Positions 1 to 9,039 of a stretch of 38,276 nucleotides of DNA are shown here, in pieces. The notes beneath the pieces were generated by a model. That model saw only the letters and a program-made list of their open reading frames with translations, did not search any database and was not told the origin of the DNA. The DNA lies in contig CACDMX010000008.1 of assembly GCA_902554035.1 (NCBI GenBank), positions 1 through 38,276 on the forward strand, given 5' to 3'. Source of the stretch: an uncultured Pelagibacteraceae bacterium (lineage in GTDB: Bacteria > Pseudomonadota > Alphaproteobacteria > Pelagibacterales > Pelagibacteraceae). Within the stretch, counting starts at the first letter, position 1. Every line of letters begins with the position of its first letter. The position numbers and the translations under genes were made by a program.

Positions 1-97
1 AAAAAAAATTATAAGGTGGTAGACTAAAGGAAGTAATTGAACCTAAAAAAATTGGAATTATATAAAACAAAAAATTGTTAATTATATTTTTTTTCAC
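1..97 (-). CDS. lnt: Apolipoprotein N-acyltransferase, N-terminal fragment
   Basis: Only the first 32 codons are in the window; the gene runs off the left edge. The visible peptide is a hydrophobic first membrane segment followed by GSITSFSLPPYNFF, which resembles the N-terminus of Lnt, the inner-membrane enzyme that adds the third acyl chain to lipoproteins. The reading frame opens with GTG at 97-95, two bases after the ybeY stop codon. An ATG at 99-97 is followed at once by TGA, so GTG is the only sensible start here. Position after ybeY fits the ybeY-(corC)-lnt order of many Proteobacteria, with corC absent. The call rests on a short peptide plus synteny and is moderately sure. Confidence 0.6.
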   Translation of the reverse strand, partial: MKKNIINNFLFYIIPIFLGSITSFSLPPYNFF

Positions 98-99
98 AT

Positions 100-540
100 T
101 TAGTTATTTAAATAATTTAATATAAGTTTTTCTTTTTTATACATCTTTTTATAATCATTATTTCTCTTATGATCATAACCTAGTAAATGCAAATAGCCAT
201 GTATCCACATTTTATCAAATTCATAATTAAAATCTGAGGATAAGGATCTTTTTTCTATTATTTCAAAACTTATTGCTATATCGCCTAAATAAATATTATC
301 TTTTAAAACATTTTTTAAAGGAAATGAAAGGACATCTGTACTTTTATTTTTTTTACGAAATTTTAAATTAAGTTTTTTCATTTCTTTGCTATTTGTTAAT
401 AAAACAGAAAATTCATAATTTTTATTTTTTAATTTTAAAAATTTTTGTAACTTTCTCAACTTCTTATTAAAATATTTTACAGGATTTTTAATTTTTTTTT
501 TCCATCTTGGAAAATTAACTAGTACGTTTGCCTTTAACAT
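100..540 (-). CDS. ybeY: Endoribonuclease YbeY (rRNA maturation factor)
   Basis: YbeY is a zinc-dependent endoribonuclease that helps mature 16S rRNA and control ribosome quality in the cytoplasm. The 146-residue product has the family's usual length and carries the H-x3-H-x5-H zinc motif as HGYLHLLGYDH (His114, His118, His124), preceded by the conserved FRKKNKSTDVLSFP block around residues 61-74. The N-terminal third is unusually rich in lysine, as is common in this AT-rich genome. Its ATG overlaps the 3' end of phoH by 7 bases, so translation is probably coupled. Its TAA lies two bases before the GTG of lnt. The phoH-ybeY pair is a widely conserved operon unit. Confidence 0.95.
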   Translation of the reverse strand: MLKANVLVNFPRWKKKIKNPVKYFNKKLRKLQKFLKLKNKNYEFSVLLTNSKEMKKLNLKFRKKNKSTDVLSFPLKNVLKDNIYLGDIAISFEIIEKRSLSSDFNYEFDKMWIHGYLHLLGYDHKRNNDYKKMYKKEKLILNYLNN

Positions 541-1547
541 TCATCTCTATTTTTATCAGAATAGGCTTTAACAATTTTAGAAACAAGTGGATGTCTAACA
601 ACATCTTTATGATCAAAATCTACAATTGAAATTTCGTCCAAATGTCCCAGTAATTTTTTAGACCTAGTCAAACCAGACAAAGACTTATTTGGTAAGTCAA
701 TTTGTGACGGATCTCCGTTTATTACAATTTTTGAATTTTCTCCGATTCTTGTTAAAAACATTTTAATTTGAGTATCTGTTGCGTTTTGAGCTTCATCCAA
801 AATAGCAAAAGAATTTTTTAATGTTCTTCCTCTCATAAAAGCTAGTGGGGCAATTTCTATATCTCCAACCTCAATTTTTTTTTGAATTTTTTCAAAATCT
901 AATAAATCATAAAGTGAATCGTAAAGAGGTCTTAAATATGGATCTACTTTTTCTCTCATGTCTCCTGGTAAAAAGCCCAGCCTTTCCCCTGCCTCAACTG
1001 CTGGCCGTGATAGAATTATTCTCTCAATTTTTTTTTCTAATAACATAGTTAAAGCTACAGCTACTGCTAAAAATGTTTTTCCAGTTCCTGCAGGTCCAGC
1101 TGAAATAATAATCTCACTTTCTCTTAAAGCGCTGACATATTTTTTTTGTTTTTCTGATCTTGGAATAACTGACTTTTTAGGAGTTTTAATAATATATTCT
1201 ATATTTTTTCCTGTATTATTTATTTTTTCATTAATCATAAACTTATTTATTGATGAAATTATATCTTTTTTTTCTATTGTGCCATTAATTTTAAACTGTT
1301 CTAGTAAAAACTTAATAGCATTTTTAATTAATTCATTCTTTTCGGGGTGGCTTTTAACTAAAACTGAATTTCCTCTAGAATAAATTTTAGTTTCAGTAAT
1401 TCTCTCTAGTTCCTTTATATTATTATTAAATTCTCCAACCACTCCTCTTAACATATCATTATTTTGAAATATTATACTTAATGTATTATTATCGGAATAA
1501 ACGTATTTCAGATCAACATTTAAATTTTTATGTGCAATATCACTCAA
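534..1547 (-). CDS. phoH: PhoH family ATPase (YbeZ)
   Basis: A cytoplasmic P-loop ATPase of the PhoH/YbeZ family, thought to act with YbeY in RNA metabolism. Walker A is GPAGTGKT at residues 151-158 and Walker B is FAILDEAQN around residues 248-256. An N-terminal region of about 100 residues resembles the KH-like segment of YbeZ proteins. The 337-residue length is normal. The frame has no ATG near its beginning: the plausible start is TTG at 1547-1545, one base after the miaB stop; the first internal Met (about residue 32) would remove part of the N-terminal domain. It sits between miaB and ybeY in one tightly packed minus-strand run, the same order as in E. coli. Confidence 0.94.
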   Translation of the reverse strand: MSDIAHKNLNVDLKYVYSDNNTLSIIFQNNDMLRGVVGEFNNNIKELERITETKIYSRGNSVLVKSHPEKNELIKNAIKFLLEQFKINGTIEKKDIISSINKFMINEKINNTGKNIEYIIKTPKKSVIPRSEKQKKYVSALRESEIIISAGPAGTGKTFLAVAVALTMLLEKKIERIILSRPAVEAGERLGFLPGDMREKVDPYLRPLYDSLYDLLDFEKIQKKIEVGDIEIAPLAFMRGRTLKNSFAILDEAQNATDTQIKMFLTRIGENSKIVINGDPSQIDLPNKSLSGLTRSKKLLGHLDEISIVDFDHKDVVRHPLVSKIVKAYSDKNRDEC

Positions 1548-1548
1548 A

Positions 1549-2883
1549 TTATGCAGCTCTCATATTTTTATTAACATTTTCTCCAAATAAAATTTTTTGA
1601 TTACAATTTTCTATTTTAACTTTTATAACTTTTCCAATATTTTTTTCATTACCCTTAAAAATAACAGAATTTAAATACTTATTTCTCCCAAACAATTTAT
1701 TTTGACCCTCAATTTTGTTTTCTACTAAAACATCAATTAATTTATTTTTAAATGCATTATTTTTCTCCAGTTGATAAGAAAATAAAATTTTTTGTATTCT
1801 GGTTAGCCTATCTTTTGATATTTCCTCATCAATTAATTTTAGTCCTGCTGCCTTTGTTCCTGGTCTAGGGCTAAAAATAAAAGAATAAGAGTTTAAAAAT
1901 TTTATTTTTTTTACAAAATTAATTGTATCGTTAAAATCTTGATCTGTTTCGCCTGGATAAGAAATAATAAAATCACTTGAAAATTCAATCGCAGAATTTA
2001 TTTTTTTTAACTTTTCATAAACATTTAAGTAGTCTTCAACTGTGTGTTTTCTATTCATTAATTTTAATATTTTATTTGAACCACTTTGAATTGGTAAATG
2101 AATAAAAGGCATCAATTTTTTACTTCTTGAATAGCAATCAATCAAATCATCTGTCATGTCTTTTGGATGTGATGTTGTATATCTAATTCTTTTTAATTCT
2201 GAAAAGTTTTCTAATTCATTAATTATATCAGAAATTCTATAAGTTCTGGCATTTTCTGTAAATGAATACGCATTAACGTTTTGTCCTATCAATGTAATTT
2301 CTTTTACACCATTTTTAGTTAACTCCTCTGCCTCACTAATAATTTTTTTAAATGGTCTAGAGTATTCAGGTCCCCGCGTAAAGGGAACAACACAAAAATT
2401 ACAAAATTTATCACATCCCTCTTGTATTGTTAAAAATGAAGAAACTTTATTATTAGTATTTTTTATTTTATCAAAATACTCAAATTTTTGAATCGTATCA
2501 AAATCAGTTTCTTCCTCTTTTTGTTTCGCAGTAAAATTTTGAAGTACTTGATTAATCTTATGATAAGATTGTGGACCTATTACAATGTCGATATATGGTT
2601 CTCTCTTTATCATTTCTTGATTTTCAGCTTGAGCCACGCAGCCAGCAACGACTAATATAGGTTTTGCTTTATTATTATATAGCTTTTTAACTCTTCCTAC
2701 CTCGTGGTATACTTTCTCCTTAGCTTTATCTCTTATATGACAAGTATTTAATATATAGCAATTTGCGTCTTCACGATTATCTGTTTTTACAAAACCAATT
2801 TTTTTTACTGCATCATAAATACGATTAGAATCATATTCGTTCATTTGACAACCGAATGTTTTAATAAATATTTTTTTTCCCAT
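1549..2883 (-). CDS. miaB: tRNA-2-methylthio-N6-dimethylallyladenosine synthase
   Basis: MiaB is a radical-SAM enzyme that adds the methylthio group to i6A37 of tRNAs. Counting from the start used here, the N-terminal UPF0004 domain has cluster cysteines at about 12, 48 and 82. The radical-SAM triad is CDKFCNFC (157, 161, 164), and a TRAM-like domain closes the protein. I start at ATG 2883, giving 444 residues, because the sequence MGKKIFIKTFGCQMN aligns with the usual MiaB N-terminus and the codon lies five bases past the fur stop. An upstream in-frame ATG at 2910 would add nine residues and overlap fur. Neither start has a clear Shine-Dalgarno. The gene is followed by phoH after a one-base gap. 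Confidence 0.95.
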   Translation of the reverse strand: MGKKIFIKTFGCQMNEYDSNRIYDAVKKIGFVKTDNREDANCYILNTCHIRDKAKEKVYHEVGRVKKLYNNKAKPILVVAGCVAQAENQEMIKREPYIDIVIGPQSYHKINQVLQNFTAKQKEEETDFDTIQKFEYFDKIKNTNNKVSSFLTIQEGCDKFCNFCVVPFTRGPEYSRPFKKIISEAEELTKNGVKEITLIGQNVNAYSFTENARTYRISDIINELENFSELKRIRYTTSHPKDMTDDLIDCYSRSKKLMPFIHLPIQSGSNKILKLMNRKHTVEDYLNVYEKLKKINSAIEFSSDFIISYPGETDQDFNDTINFVKKIKFLNSYSFIFSPRPGTKAAGLKLIDEEISKDRLTRIQKILFSYQLEKNNAFKNKLIDVLVENKIEGQNKLFGRNKYLNSVIFKGNEKNIGKVIKVKIENCNQKILFGENVNKNMRAA

Positions 2884-2887
2884 TAAG

Positions 2888-3298
2888 CTAGGTTTTTTTT
2901 TTAACACCATACAATTCTAGCTTATGGTCAACCAATTTATATCCATATTTTTCTGCAACTTTTTTTTGTAATTCTTCAATTTCATTATCAACAAATTCTA
3001 TAATTTCTCCTGATTTAACATCTATCAAATGATCATGATGACCTTCGTTCAATTCTTCATATCTTGCTTTGCCACCTTTAAAATCATGTTTTGCCAAAAT
3101 TCCGCTTTCCTCAAAAAGTTTTACTGTTCTATAAACAGTCGCAATACTAATTTTTTGATCAATTTTAGAGACTCTGTTATATAATTCATCAACGTTTGGA
3201 TGATCATTAGCATCAGACATTACTTTAGCTATAATTTTTCTTTGATCAGTAAGCTTAACACCTTTTTCTTTGCACTTTTTTTCAATTGTTGATGACAT
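2888..3298 (-). CDS. fur: Fur family metalloregulator (alphaproteobacterial Fur/Mur type)
   Basis: A 136-residue Fur-family repressor with an N-terminal winged helix (residues about 15-80, containing TVYRTVKLFEESGIL) and a C-terminal metal/dimer domain with HHDH at 87-90 followed by LIDVKSGEIIEF. The CxxC structural-zinc motif of E. coli Fur is absent; the equivalent place reads DVKSGE. That is normal for alphaproteobacterial Fur/Mur proteins, several of which sense manganese rather than iron, so the metal cannot be decided from sequence. Zur and Irr are less likely because the spacing around HHDH and the QRKIIAKVMSDANDHP block match the Fur/Mur branch. It lies downstream of tsaB with a nine-base gap and just upstream of miaB. 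Confidence 0.88.
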   Translation of the reverse strand: MSSTIEKKCKEKGVKLTDQRKIIAKVMSDANDHPNVDELYNRVSKIDQKISIATVYRTVKLFEESGILAKHDFKGGKARYEELNEGHHDHLIDVKSGEIIEFVDNEIEELQKKVAEKYGYKLVDHKLELYGVKKKT

Positions 3299-3307
3299 AT
3301 ATTTATT

Positions 3308-3751
3308 TTAACTCAAATAAAGTGGTTTAATCAAATTTTTTTTAATTTTATATTTATTACACAATTCAGGGATTTTTTCATATTCAATGTTAAAATATTG
3401 AGACAAAAGGGTCGGATTTTTGATAATTTTATTTTTAATGGACCTTTTTTGATTAATAAAATCCAAAAAACTAAAACAATAATAATCAATATTTTTAGAA
3501 ATATGATAGCCTTTTGCAATAGAAATAGAGCTCCTAATTCCTGCAAAACTACCAGGACCTCTATTCACATAAACACTATTTAGGTTTTTTGTTAAAATTT
3601 TATTTTTATATAACAAATCATCAATTAAAATTACCAATTTATCAAAATTATTTTTACTATTTTCATGCTTACTAGTATAAATATTTTTGTTATTTTTTAT
3701 GAGACTTAAAAAAACTTTATCTGTAGTTGCGTCTATAATTAAATCATACAT
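3308..3751 (-). CDS. tsaB: TsaB-like tRNA threonylcarbamoyladenosine biosynthesis protein, short form
   Basis: TsaB partners TsaD in making the t6A37 modification of tRNA. The start used (ATG at 3751, MYDLIIDATTD) gives 147 residues; an upstream in-frame ATG at 3802 adds 17 residues that do not look like the family. The diagnostic motif GPGSFAGIRSSISIAKG is present around residues 68-84, and the tail IKPLYLS resembles the PLYLR end of typical TsaB. The usual length is about 220-230 residues, so most of the second ASKHA lobe is missing or strongly compacted while both ends are kept. rimI, often found next to tsaB, is absent. The 5' end overlaps the divergent deacetylase gene. Confidence 0.8.
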   Translation of the reverse strand: MYDLIIDATTDKVFLSLIKNNKNIYTSKHENSKNNFDKLVILIDDLLYKNKILTKNLNSVYVNRGPGSFAGIRSSISIAKGYHISKNIDYYCFSFLDFINQKRSIKNKIIKNPTLLSQYFNIEYEKIPELCNKYKIKKNLIKPLYLS

Positions 3752-4757
3752 AATATTAATTTTGTTATTAACCAATTCTAAGGCAGCAGAAAATAATATC
3801 AAATATTATTCTGAAGATTTAGGTACTCTATCATTAATGTATCATAGATTTAATGAAAATGAATATCCTTCAACTAATGTTAAAATGGACATTTTTGAAA
3901 AACAAATAAATATTATTAAAAAAAAAAAATATGAGTTTGAGAATCCTGAGAATTTTGACTTAAAATTTAATAAACCTAAATCCAATAAAAAAATTTTAAT
4001 TACTATTGATGATGCCTTTACCTCCTTTTATGAAAATGCATGGCCGTTTTTAAAAAGAAATAAAATTCCTTTTATATTGTTTGTATCTACAGAGCCTGTT
4101 GGAAAAAATGGGTACATGAGTTGGGATCAAATAAAAGAGATAGAAAAAGAAAGCTTTGCGTTTATTGGTAACCATTCACATACACATGAATACTTGATTG
4201 ATTTTAAGTTTAATGACTTTAAAAATGATATTGACACTTCAATAAAAATTTTTAATGAAAAATTAGGTTACAATCCAATATTCTTTTCATTCCCTTTTGG
4301 TGAGTATAGTTTAGAACAAATTAATTTTATTAAAAAAAAATTTAAATATGCATTTGGTCAACATTCTGGAGTTATTGATTTAAATAAAAATCCCTACGAA
4401 CTACCAAGATTTCCTATTAATGAAAAATATGGTGATTTAAACAGATTTAACTTTTTGATAGATCTTTTGCCTCTTCAATATAAAAATATTGTACCAGAAG
4501 ACAAATATATTCAAAATAATAACCCTCCAAAGTTGACTATTCACTTCTTTAAAGATCAAAAAAATTTAAAAAATATAAATTGTTTTTCTGACGAGGGAAA
4601 TAAATGGGATAAGTCAAAAATAATGTTTAAAGAAAATAAATTAACTATAAATTTTAGGGAGAAATTTAGTTTTAGAAGAGGTAGAGTAAATTGTTCTTTA
4701 CAAGATACAGAAGGCTGGAGATGGTTTGGCTTACAATTCTCAGTTAAATTAGATTAA
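3699..4757 (+). CDS. Polysaccharide deacetylase (NodB-like), exported
   Basis: A carbohydrate esterase 4 family protein that would de-N- or de-O-acetylate an envelope or extracellular glycan. Seen in the sequence: an N-terminal basic-hydrophobic segment like a signal peptide (cleavage plausible near SKA-AE), the metal/base motif TIDDAF at about residue 105, the metal motif HSHTH at about 155, the FSFPFGEYS motif at about 195 and LPRFPIN at about 230. The last ~110 residues are a beta-rich extension ending in a Trp-rich stretch. The start is uncertain: ATG 3699 (352 residues) is used, ATG 3687 is possible, and both overlap the 5' end of divergent tsaB. The 3' end overlaps the convergent glucosaminidase gene by 9 bases. 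The substrate is unknown. Confidence 0.82.
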   Translation: MRLKKTLSVVASIIKSYIILILLLTNSKAAENNIKYYSEDLGTLSLMYHRFNENEYPSTNVKMDIFEKQINIIKKKKYEFENPENFDLKFNKPKSNKKILITIDDAFTSFYENAWPFLKRNKIPFILFVSTEPVGKNGYMSWDQIKEIEKESFAFIGNHSHTHEYLIDFKFNDFKNDIDTSIKIFNEKLGYNPIFFSFPFGEYSLEQINFIKKKFKYAFGQHSGVIDLNKNPYELPRFPINEKYGDLNRFNFLIDLLPLQYKNIVPEDKYIQNNNPPKLTIHFFKDQKNLKNINCFSDEGNKWDKSKIMFKENKLTINFREKFSFRRGRVNCSLQDTEGWRWFGLQFSVKLD

Positions 4758-5885
4758 ACTTTTGAGTTTTTTACTAGTAGGAAGTAGTTTAGCGTCATCA
4801 AATTCTGTTAAACTATTTTGTTTAATAATCTGCTTTAGTATTTTTACATAGTTTTTTCCTGTTTCTGCATATTTATCCAAATAATTTGCGAGAATTAAAC
4901 TATCTAATTTCATTTTATTATCTCTCAATTCTGCTCTTGCTAGTCTAAAATTTTTATAGCTTGAATGAGTATTTAAATTTCTTTGATATGCTCTTACTGA
5001 TGACTTTAAAATCTTAAATTTCATAACTTTATGAGTAGCATCACTATCTGCACCCGCAGGTTTAATACCCTCACCTGACCAAGTCCACTGACCGTACAAG
5101 GCGTTCCCTTCTAAAGCAAATCTCGATGTTCCCCATCCTGTTTCTTTCGCCGCTTGAGCAATTGCTAATGATACTGGTATCTCATCCATTCTTACTTTTA
5201 AAGTTGACAAATCTTTATTAAGAACACCGTATTGTTTAAATTTAAGATTTAGCCATTTTTTTTCAGCATCTGTATTTTTGTTTTTATTCAAAATACTAAA
5301 AAGTTTAATTCTATCTAGCTTAATTCTATTATTTTCTTCCAAAACTAAAGGTAGAATTATTTTTATAAATAAGTTTTTCTTTCTTGTTGAGCTTTCTATC
5401 ATTTTCATTTCTTCTGGAAGAAGCGATAAAGTTATAGGTTTTACTAGTTTTGTTTTTCTTACTTCATCTAGATTATAATTTGTATCTTTAAAAAGTTGTT
5501 CAATTGTTGAAGCTGTTAACCTTACAGTATCAGTTGGAAGTTGATCAAATTTAAAAACATCCTCTAATAAATTCTTAATATTCAATCCTTCGTCAACCTG
5601 GGTGCTATTGTCTAAAGGTTGTCCCTTCAAAACTTTCTCTAAATTACTTTTAGACTTATTTTCAATTTCCTTAGATGCGAGAATGGTATTCTTTTGAAAA
5701 TCTATAAAACTAGGAAGCGAAAAGAAAAATAAAATTACAAAGATACTTACAGCTAATGTTAGATAAAAACTTTTATATTCTTGGTTTAAAGTAAATAATT
5801 TTGAATGTTTTTTTTTGGATATAGTAAGACCTTTTTTCTTTAAAATTTTTTTAATATCTTCTAAATCAAATTTTTTTTTAATCAT
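4749..5885 (-). CDS. Bax-type glucosaminidase domain protein, membrane-anchored
   Basis: This 378-residue protein has a cytoplasmic N-terminus of about 35 residues, one membrane helix at roughly 38-62 (ending in SLPSF), a charged stalk, and a C-terminal glucosaminidase/Bax domain from about residue 225. The Bax signature is clear in AIAQAAKETGWGTSRFALEGN followed by YGQWTW, with the presumed catalytic Glu in the KETGWG segment. Family members cleave the glycan backbone of peptidoglycan (FlgJ/LytD-like), so a role in wall remodelling in the periplasm is likely. The start ATG overlaps the nfuA stop as TAATG, implying translational coupling. It converges with the polysaccharide deacetylase gene; both act on envelope glycans, but a joint function is only inferred. 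Confidence 0.82.
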   Translation of the reverse strand: MIKKKFDLEDIKKILKKKGLTISKKKHSKLFTLNQEYKSFYLTLAVSIFVILFFFSLPSFIDFQKNTILASKEIENKSKSNLEKVLKGQPLDNSTQVDEGLNIKNLLEDVFKFDQLPTDTVRLTASTIEQLFKDTNYNLDEVRKTKLVKPITLSLLPEEMKMIESSTRKKNLFIKIILPLVLEENNRIKLDRIKLFSILNKNKNTDAEKKWLNLKFKQYGVLNKDLSTLKVRMDEIPVSLAIAQAAKETGWGTSRFALEGNALYGQWTWSGEGIKPAGADSDATHKVMKFKILKSSVRAYQRNLNTHSSYKNFRLARAELRDNKMKLDSLILANYLDKYAETGKNYVKILKQIIKQNSLTEFDDAKLLPTSKKLKSLI

Positions 5886-6430
5886 TATTGAGTTGCTTCA
5901 ACATCCTTAATTTCAGGAATATAGTGTTTTAATAAGTTCTGCACTCCTTGTTTTAAAGTCATAGTAGAGCTGGGGCATCCAGAACAGCTTCCTTTTAATT
6001 GAACTTTAACAATGCCTTGTTTGTATTCTATAAACTGAATATCCCCTCCATCACGAGCTACTGCAGGTCTAATTTTAGTATCAAGCAAACTAATAATTTT
6101 TTTTTCAATCTCTTTAAAATCTTTTTTATCTTTAAAATAATTCTGTTCATCGTAAATAAATTCTTTACCATCTGAATAAAATTCTCCAATTAAAGATTGG
6201 GCTATATGTTTGATGTCTTCCCAGTCTACATTTTGTTTTTTATTGATTGATAAAAAATCTTTTCCTAAAAAAACTCCTGTTACGCCATTTATGGACAATA
6301 AATTTTTTACTAAATCGTTATCAATTTGATTTTTTTTTGTAACTTCTAATTGTCCACTTTTAGAAACTATTTTTCCAGGTATGAATTTTAGAGAATTAGG
6401 ATTAGGAGTTGTTTCTGTTTGTATAAACAT
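5885..6430 (-). CDS. nfuA: NfuA/NifU-like iron-sulfur cluster carrier
   Basis: A cytoplasmic scaffold/carrier that passes 4Fe-4S clusters to target enzymes. The 181-residue product has the Nfu N-terminal domain (starting MFIQTETTPNPNSLKFIPG) and a C-terminal NifU domain with the cluster-binding CxxC in KGSCSGCPSS (Cys149, Cys152), preceded by RPAVARDGGDIQF. This two-domain form is the eukaryote/alphaproteobacterial Nfu type. It lies 17 bases downstream of trpS and overlaps the next gene by one base (TAATG), so it is part of a murJ-trpS-nfuA-glucosaminidase transcript. Iron-sulfur enzymes encoded nearby (MiaB, Nth) are possible clients, which is inference only. Confidence 0.93.
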   Translation of the reverse strand: MFIQTETTPNPNSLKFIPGKIVSKSGQLEVTKKNQIDNDLVKNLLSINGVTGVFLGKDFLSINKKQNVDWEDIKHIAQSLIGEFYSDGKEFIYDEQNYFKDKKDFKEIEKKIISLLDTKIRPAVARDGGDIQFIEYKQGIVKVQLKGSCSGCPSSTMTLKQGVQNLLKHYIPEIKDVEATQ

Positions 6431-6447
6431 ATTTTTAATATAGTAAT

Positions 6448-7455
6448 TTATTCACAAAATCCTATGATTTTTTTCATTTCTTTTATTTTTTTTGAGGCTA
6501 ATTCATTAGCTTTTTTTGAACCCTCTAGTAAAATTTCATTTAAGTATTTTTCATCATTTAATAGCGCTTTAATTTCATAAGAAATTGGTGCAATTTTTTC
6601 AACTAGCAATTCGGAAAGGTTTTCTTTAAAAATAGAAAAATTTTTTCCACTAAATTCATTTTTAGTTTTTTCTATACTTTGATTAGATAAACTTGAAAAA
6701 ATTTCTAATAAATTTTTTACCTCAGGTCTATTTTTTAAGTTTTCCTCTTCGCTTGGCATTGGCAGCGTATCCGTCTTGGCTTTTTTAATTTTGTTTATTA
6801 TCTGATCTTTATCGTCCATAAGGTTTATCCTACTTAAATCTGAAGGATCAGACTTGCTCATTTTTTTTGTACCATCTTTCAAACTCATAATTCTAGAAAA
6901 ATTTTTTTGTATCAAAGGTTCAGGAACTTTCAAAAAATTTTTTGTATCGAAATCATTATTAAATCTTTGGGCAATATCTCTAGATAATTCTAAATGTTGT
7001 TTTTGGTCATCACCTACTGGAACATGTGAAGTATCATAAAGCAATATATCAGCTGCCATTAATACTGGATAAGCATAAAGCCCAATGCTAGCTTTTTCTT
7101 TATCCTTGCCGGCCTTTTCTTTAAATTGTGTCATCCTGTTAAGCCAACCCATTCTCGCTACGCAGCTCAAAATCCAAGCAGCTTCTGAATGAGCTGGCAC
7201 TGAAGATTGGTTAAAAATTATACTTTTTTTAGAGTCTAATCCACTAGCAATAAATGCCGCCAGAGTTTCTCTTATATTTTTTCTTAGTTCTTTTGGATTT
7301 TGTTTAACGGTAATTGCATGCAGATCAACAATGCAATAAACACAATCAGTATCTTTTTTACTTTGAAGTTCAACAAAGTTTTTAATTGCACCCAAGTAAT
7401 TTCCCAAGTGTAAATTGCCAGATGGTTGAACCCCTGAAAAAATTTTTTTAGACAT
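6448..7455 (-). CDS. trpS: Tryptophanyl-tRNA synthetase
   Basis: A class Ic aminoacyl-tRNA synthetase that charges tRNA-Trp. The HIGH-type motif is [12 protein letters not shown] at residues 11-22 and the KMSKS loop is at 198-202, both intact; [15 protein letters not shown] lies between them as expected. The length of 335 residues is standard for the bacterial enzyme. The ATG start immediately precedes [11 protein letters not shown], the usual N-terminus. It follows murJ after four bases and precedes nfuA after 17 bases on the minus strand. The murJ-trpS pairing is seen in many Alphaproteobacteria. Nothing unusual is visible. Confidence 0.97.
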   Translation of the reverse strand: MSKKIFSGVQPSGNLHLGNYLGAIKNFVELQSKKDTDCVYCIVDLHAITVKQNPKELRKNIRETLAAFIASGLDSKKSIIFNQSSVPAHSEAAWILSCVARMGWLNRMTQFKEKAGKDKEKASIGLYAYPVLMAADILLYDTSHVPVGDDQKQHLELSRDIAQRFNNDFDTKNFLKVPEPLIQKNFSRIMSLKDGTKKMSKSDPSDLSRINLMDDKDQIINKIKKAKTDTLPMPSEEENLKNRPEVKNLLEIFSSLSNQSIEKTKNEFSGKNFSIFKENLSELLVEKIAPISYEIKALLNDEKYLNEILLEGSKKANELASKKIKEMKKIIGFCE

Positions 7456-7459
7456 TAAT

Positions 7460-8989
7460 TCAATACTTTAAATTAATATCACTTATTTTGAAAGCCTTGA
7501 TAAATAATGCAATTAATAAATAAGAAATAAGACCAACCAGCAAAATACCTATAAGAAAAATTGACTTAAAACTTTGTTCATATGAGAGATTCGTTTCAAA
7601 AAAAATAATTAAATAATAAATTAAAATACCCATGGCCCCTGAGGCAAATGCAATTTTAAAAGAATTTAGAAAAAAAAATTTGTTTAAACTTAAAAAATTA
7701 TCTTTTTTTAAGAATATAAATAATACTATTGAATTAAACCAAGAGGAAATACTGGTTGCAATTGGTATGATTATGAATCCAATTTTTTTAAAAAATATAA
7801 TACTTATTAATATATTTAAAATTACCGAAATTAAAGAAATATAAAAAGGTAGTTTAGTGTTATGTCTAGCAAAGTAAAAACTTGAAAAAACTTTTATTAA
7901 GGAAAATGCTGGCAAACCAATTGCAAAGAAAAAAAGTGCTTGTGAAGAATTTTTAACTGATTCATCATTAAACGATCCATACCCAAATAATGCTGAAATA
8001 ATTTCTTCAGAGGAAATCAATAAGCCTATGGTGGCTGGGATACTTAAAAACAAACTAAATTCCAAAGCTTTATTTTGTATTAAAGATATTTTTTCATCTT
8101 CCTTTGTACTTACATATTTTGATAATTGAGGCAAAATCACTGTTCCAATTGCGATGCCTGCTATAGCAAGATTTATTTGATAAATTCTATCTGCATAATA
8201 TAGATATGATACAGCGCTAGCTTGAAAAGAAGCTATAATTGTACCTACTAGTATATTTATCTGAGTTACACCTGATGAAAAAATACTAGGTAATAGTTTT
8301 GAAAAGAAAACTTTTATTTTTTCGTCAATAGAAAATTTAAAATTAATTTTTGGAATATAAAATTTTTTTACATATAAATATAAGTAAATCAATTGTGCAA
8401 TTCCTGCGAAAGTCACAGCATAAGATAAATAAAAAACTAGTTTGTCTCCTAAAAAACCCCCATAAAATAATACAGATATTAAAAAAAAATTTAAAATAAT
8501 CGGAGCAGCAGCTGCAACCGCAAACCTGTTATGAGAATTCATTATTGCTGAAAAGAAAGAGGCCAAACTTATAAAGAATAAGAAAGGAAAAGTAATTCGT
8601 GTGAGATTTATAGCTAAGTCCATTTTATCTTGACTTCCACTGAAACCGGGCGCGATAAGAAAAACAAAATATGGCATAAAAATTTCGACAACTAAAACTA
8701 AAAAAAATAAACAGAAAGTTAATAAACTAAATACATTTGTTGCAAACTTATCTGCTTGGTCTTTGCCGTTAGATAACTCAGAAGCATAGCTTGGAACAAA
8801 TGCAGCGTTGAAGGTTCCCTCTGAAAATAATCTCCTGAAAGTATTTGGAATTCTAAAAGCAACAAAAAAAGCATCTGCAAAAGGTCCAGCGCCAAGAAAA
8901 ATTGCTATCAATACATCTCTTAAATATCCAAGTATTCTACTAATTATAGTAAAAAAACTAAATGTGCCTGTTGACTTAATTAGGTTCAT
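7460..8989 (-). CDS. murJ: Lipid II flippase MurJ (MviN)
   Basis: An integral inner-membrane protein that flips the peptidoglycan precursor lipid II to the periplasmic side. The 509 residues are dominated by hydrophobic segments consistent with about 14 helices of the MOP superfamily. The N-terminus carries the conserved [10 protein letters not shown] motif, and [21 protein letters not shown] at residues about 47-67 matches the MurJ signature (quoted here as a motif, with the basic FRRL pair conserved). It is the first gene of the minus-strand run murJ-trpS-nfuA-glucosaminidase and is divergent from maeB, with 50 AT-rich bases between the two starts that must hold both promoters. Confidence 0.96.
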   Translation of the reverse strand: MNLIKSTGTFSFFTIISRILGYLRDVLIAIFLGAGPFADAFFVAFRIPNTFRRLFSEGTFNAAFVPSYASELSNGKDQADKFATNVFSLLTFCLFFLVLVVEIFMPYFVFLIAPGFSGSQDKMDLAINLTRITFPFLFFISLASFFSAIMNSHNRFAVAAAAPIILNFFLISVLFYGGFLGDKLVFYLSYAVTFAGIAQLIYLYLYVKKFYIPKINFKFSIDEKIKVFFSKLLPSIFSSGVTQINILVGTIIASFQASAVSYLYYADRIYQINLAIAGIAIGTVILPQLSKYVSTKEDEKISLIQNKALEFSLFLSIPATIGLLISSEEIISALFGYGSFNDESVKNSSQALFFFAIGLPAFSLIKVFSSFYFARHNTKLPFYISLISVILNILISIIFFKKIGFIIIPIATSISSWFNSIVLFIFLKKDNFLSLNKFFFLNSFKIAFASGAMGILIYYLIIFFETNLSYEQSFKSIFLIGILLVGLISYLLIALFIKAFKISDINLKY

Positions 8990-9039
8990 AAATCATATTA
9001 GTCTTAAAATTGCTCCATTTGTATATCTAATTATCTAAA

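Noticed and set aside
6448-6456. TTATTCACA, another DnaA-box-like sequence at the trpS stop
   Set aside because: Single copy, overlapping the trpS stop codon and last codons; no origin features nearby.
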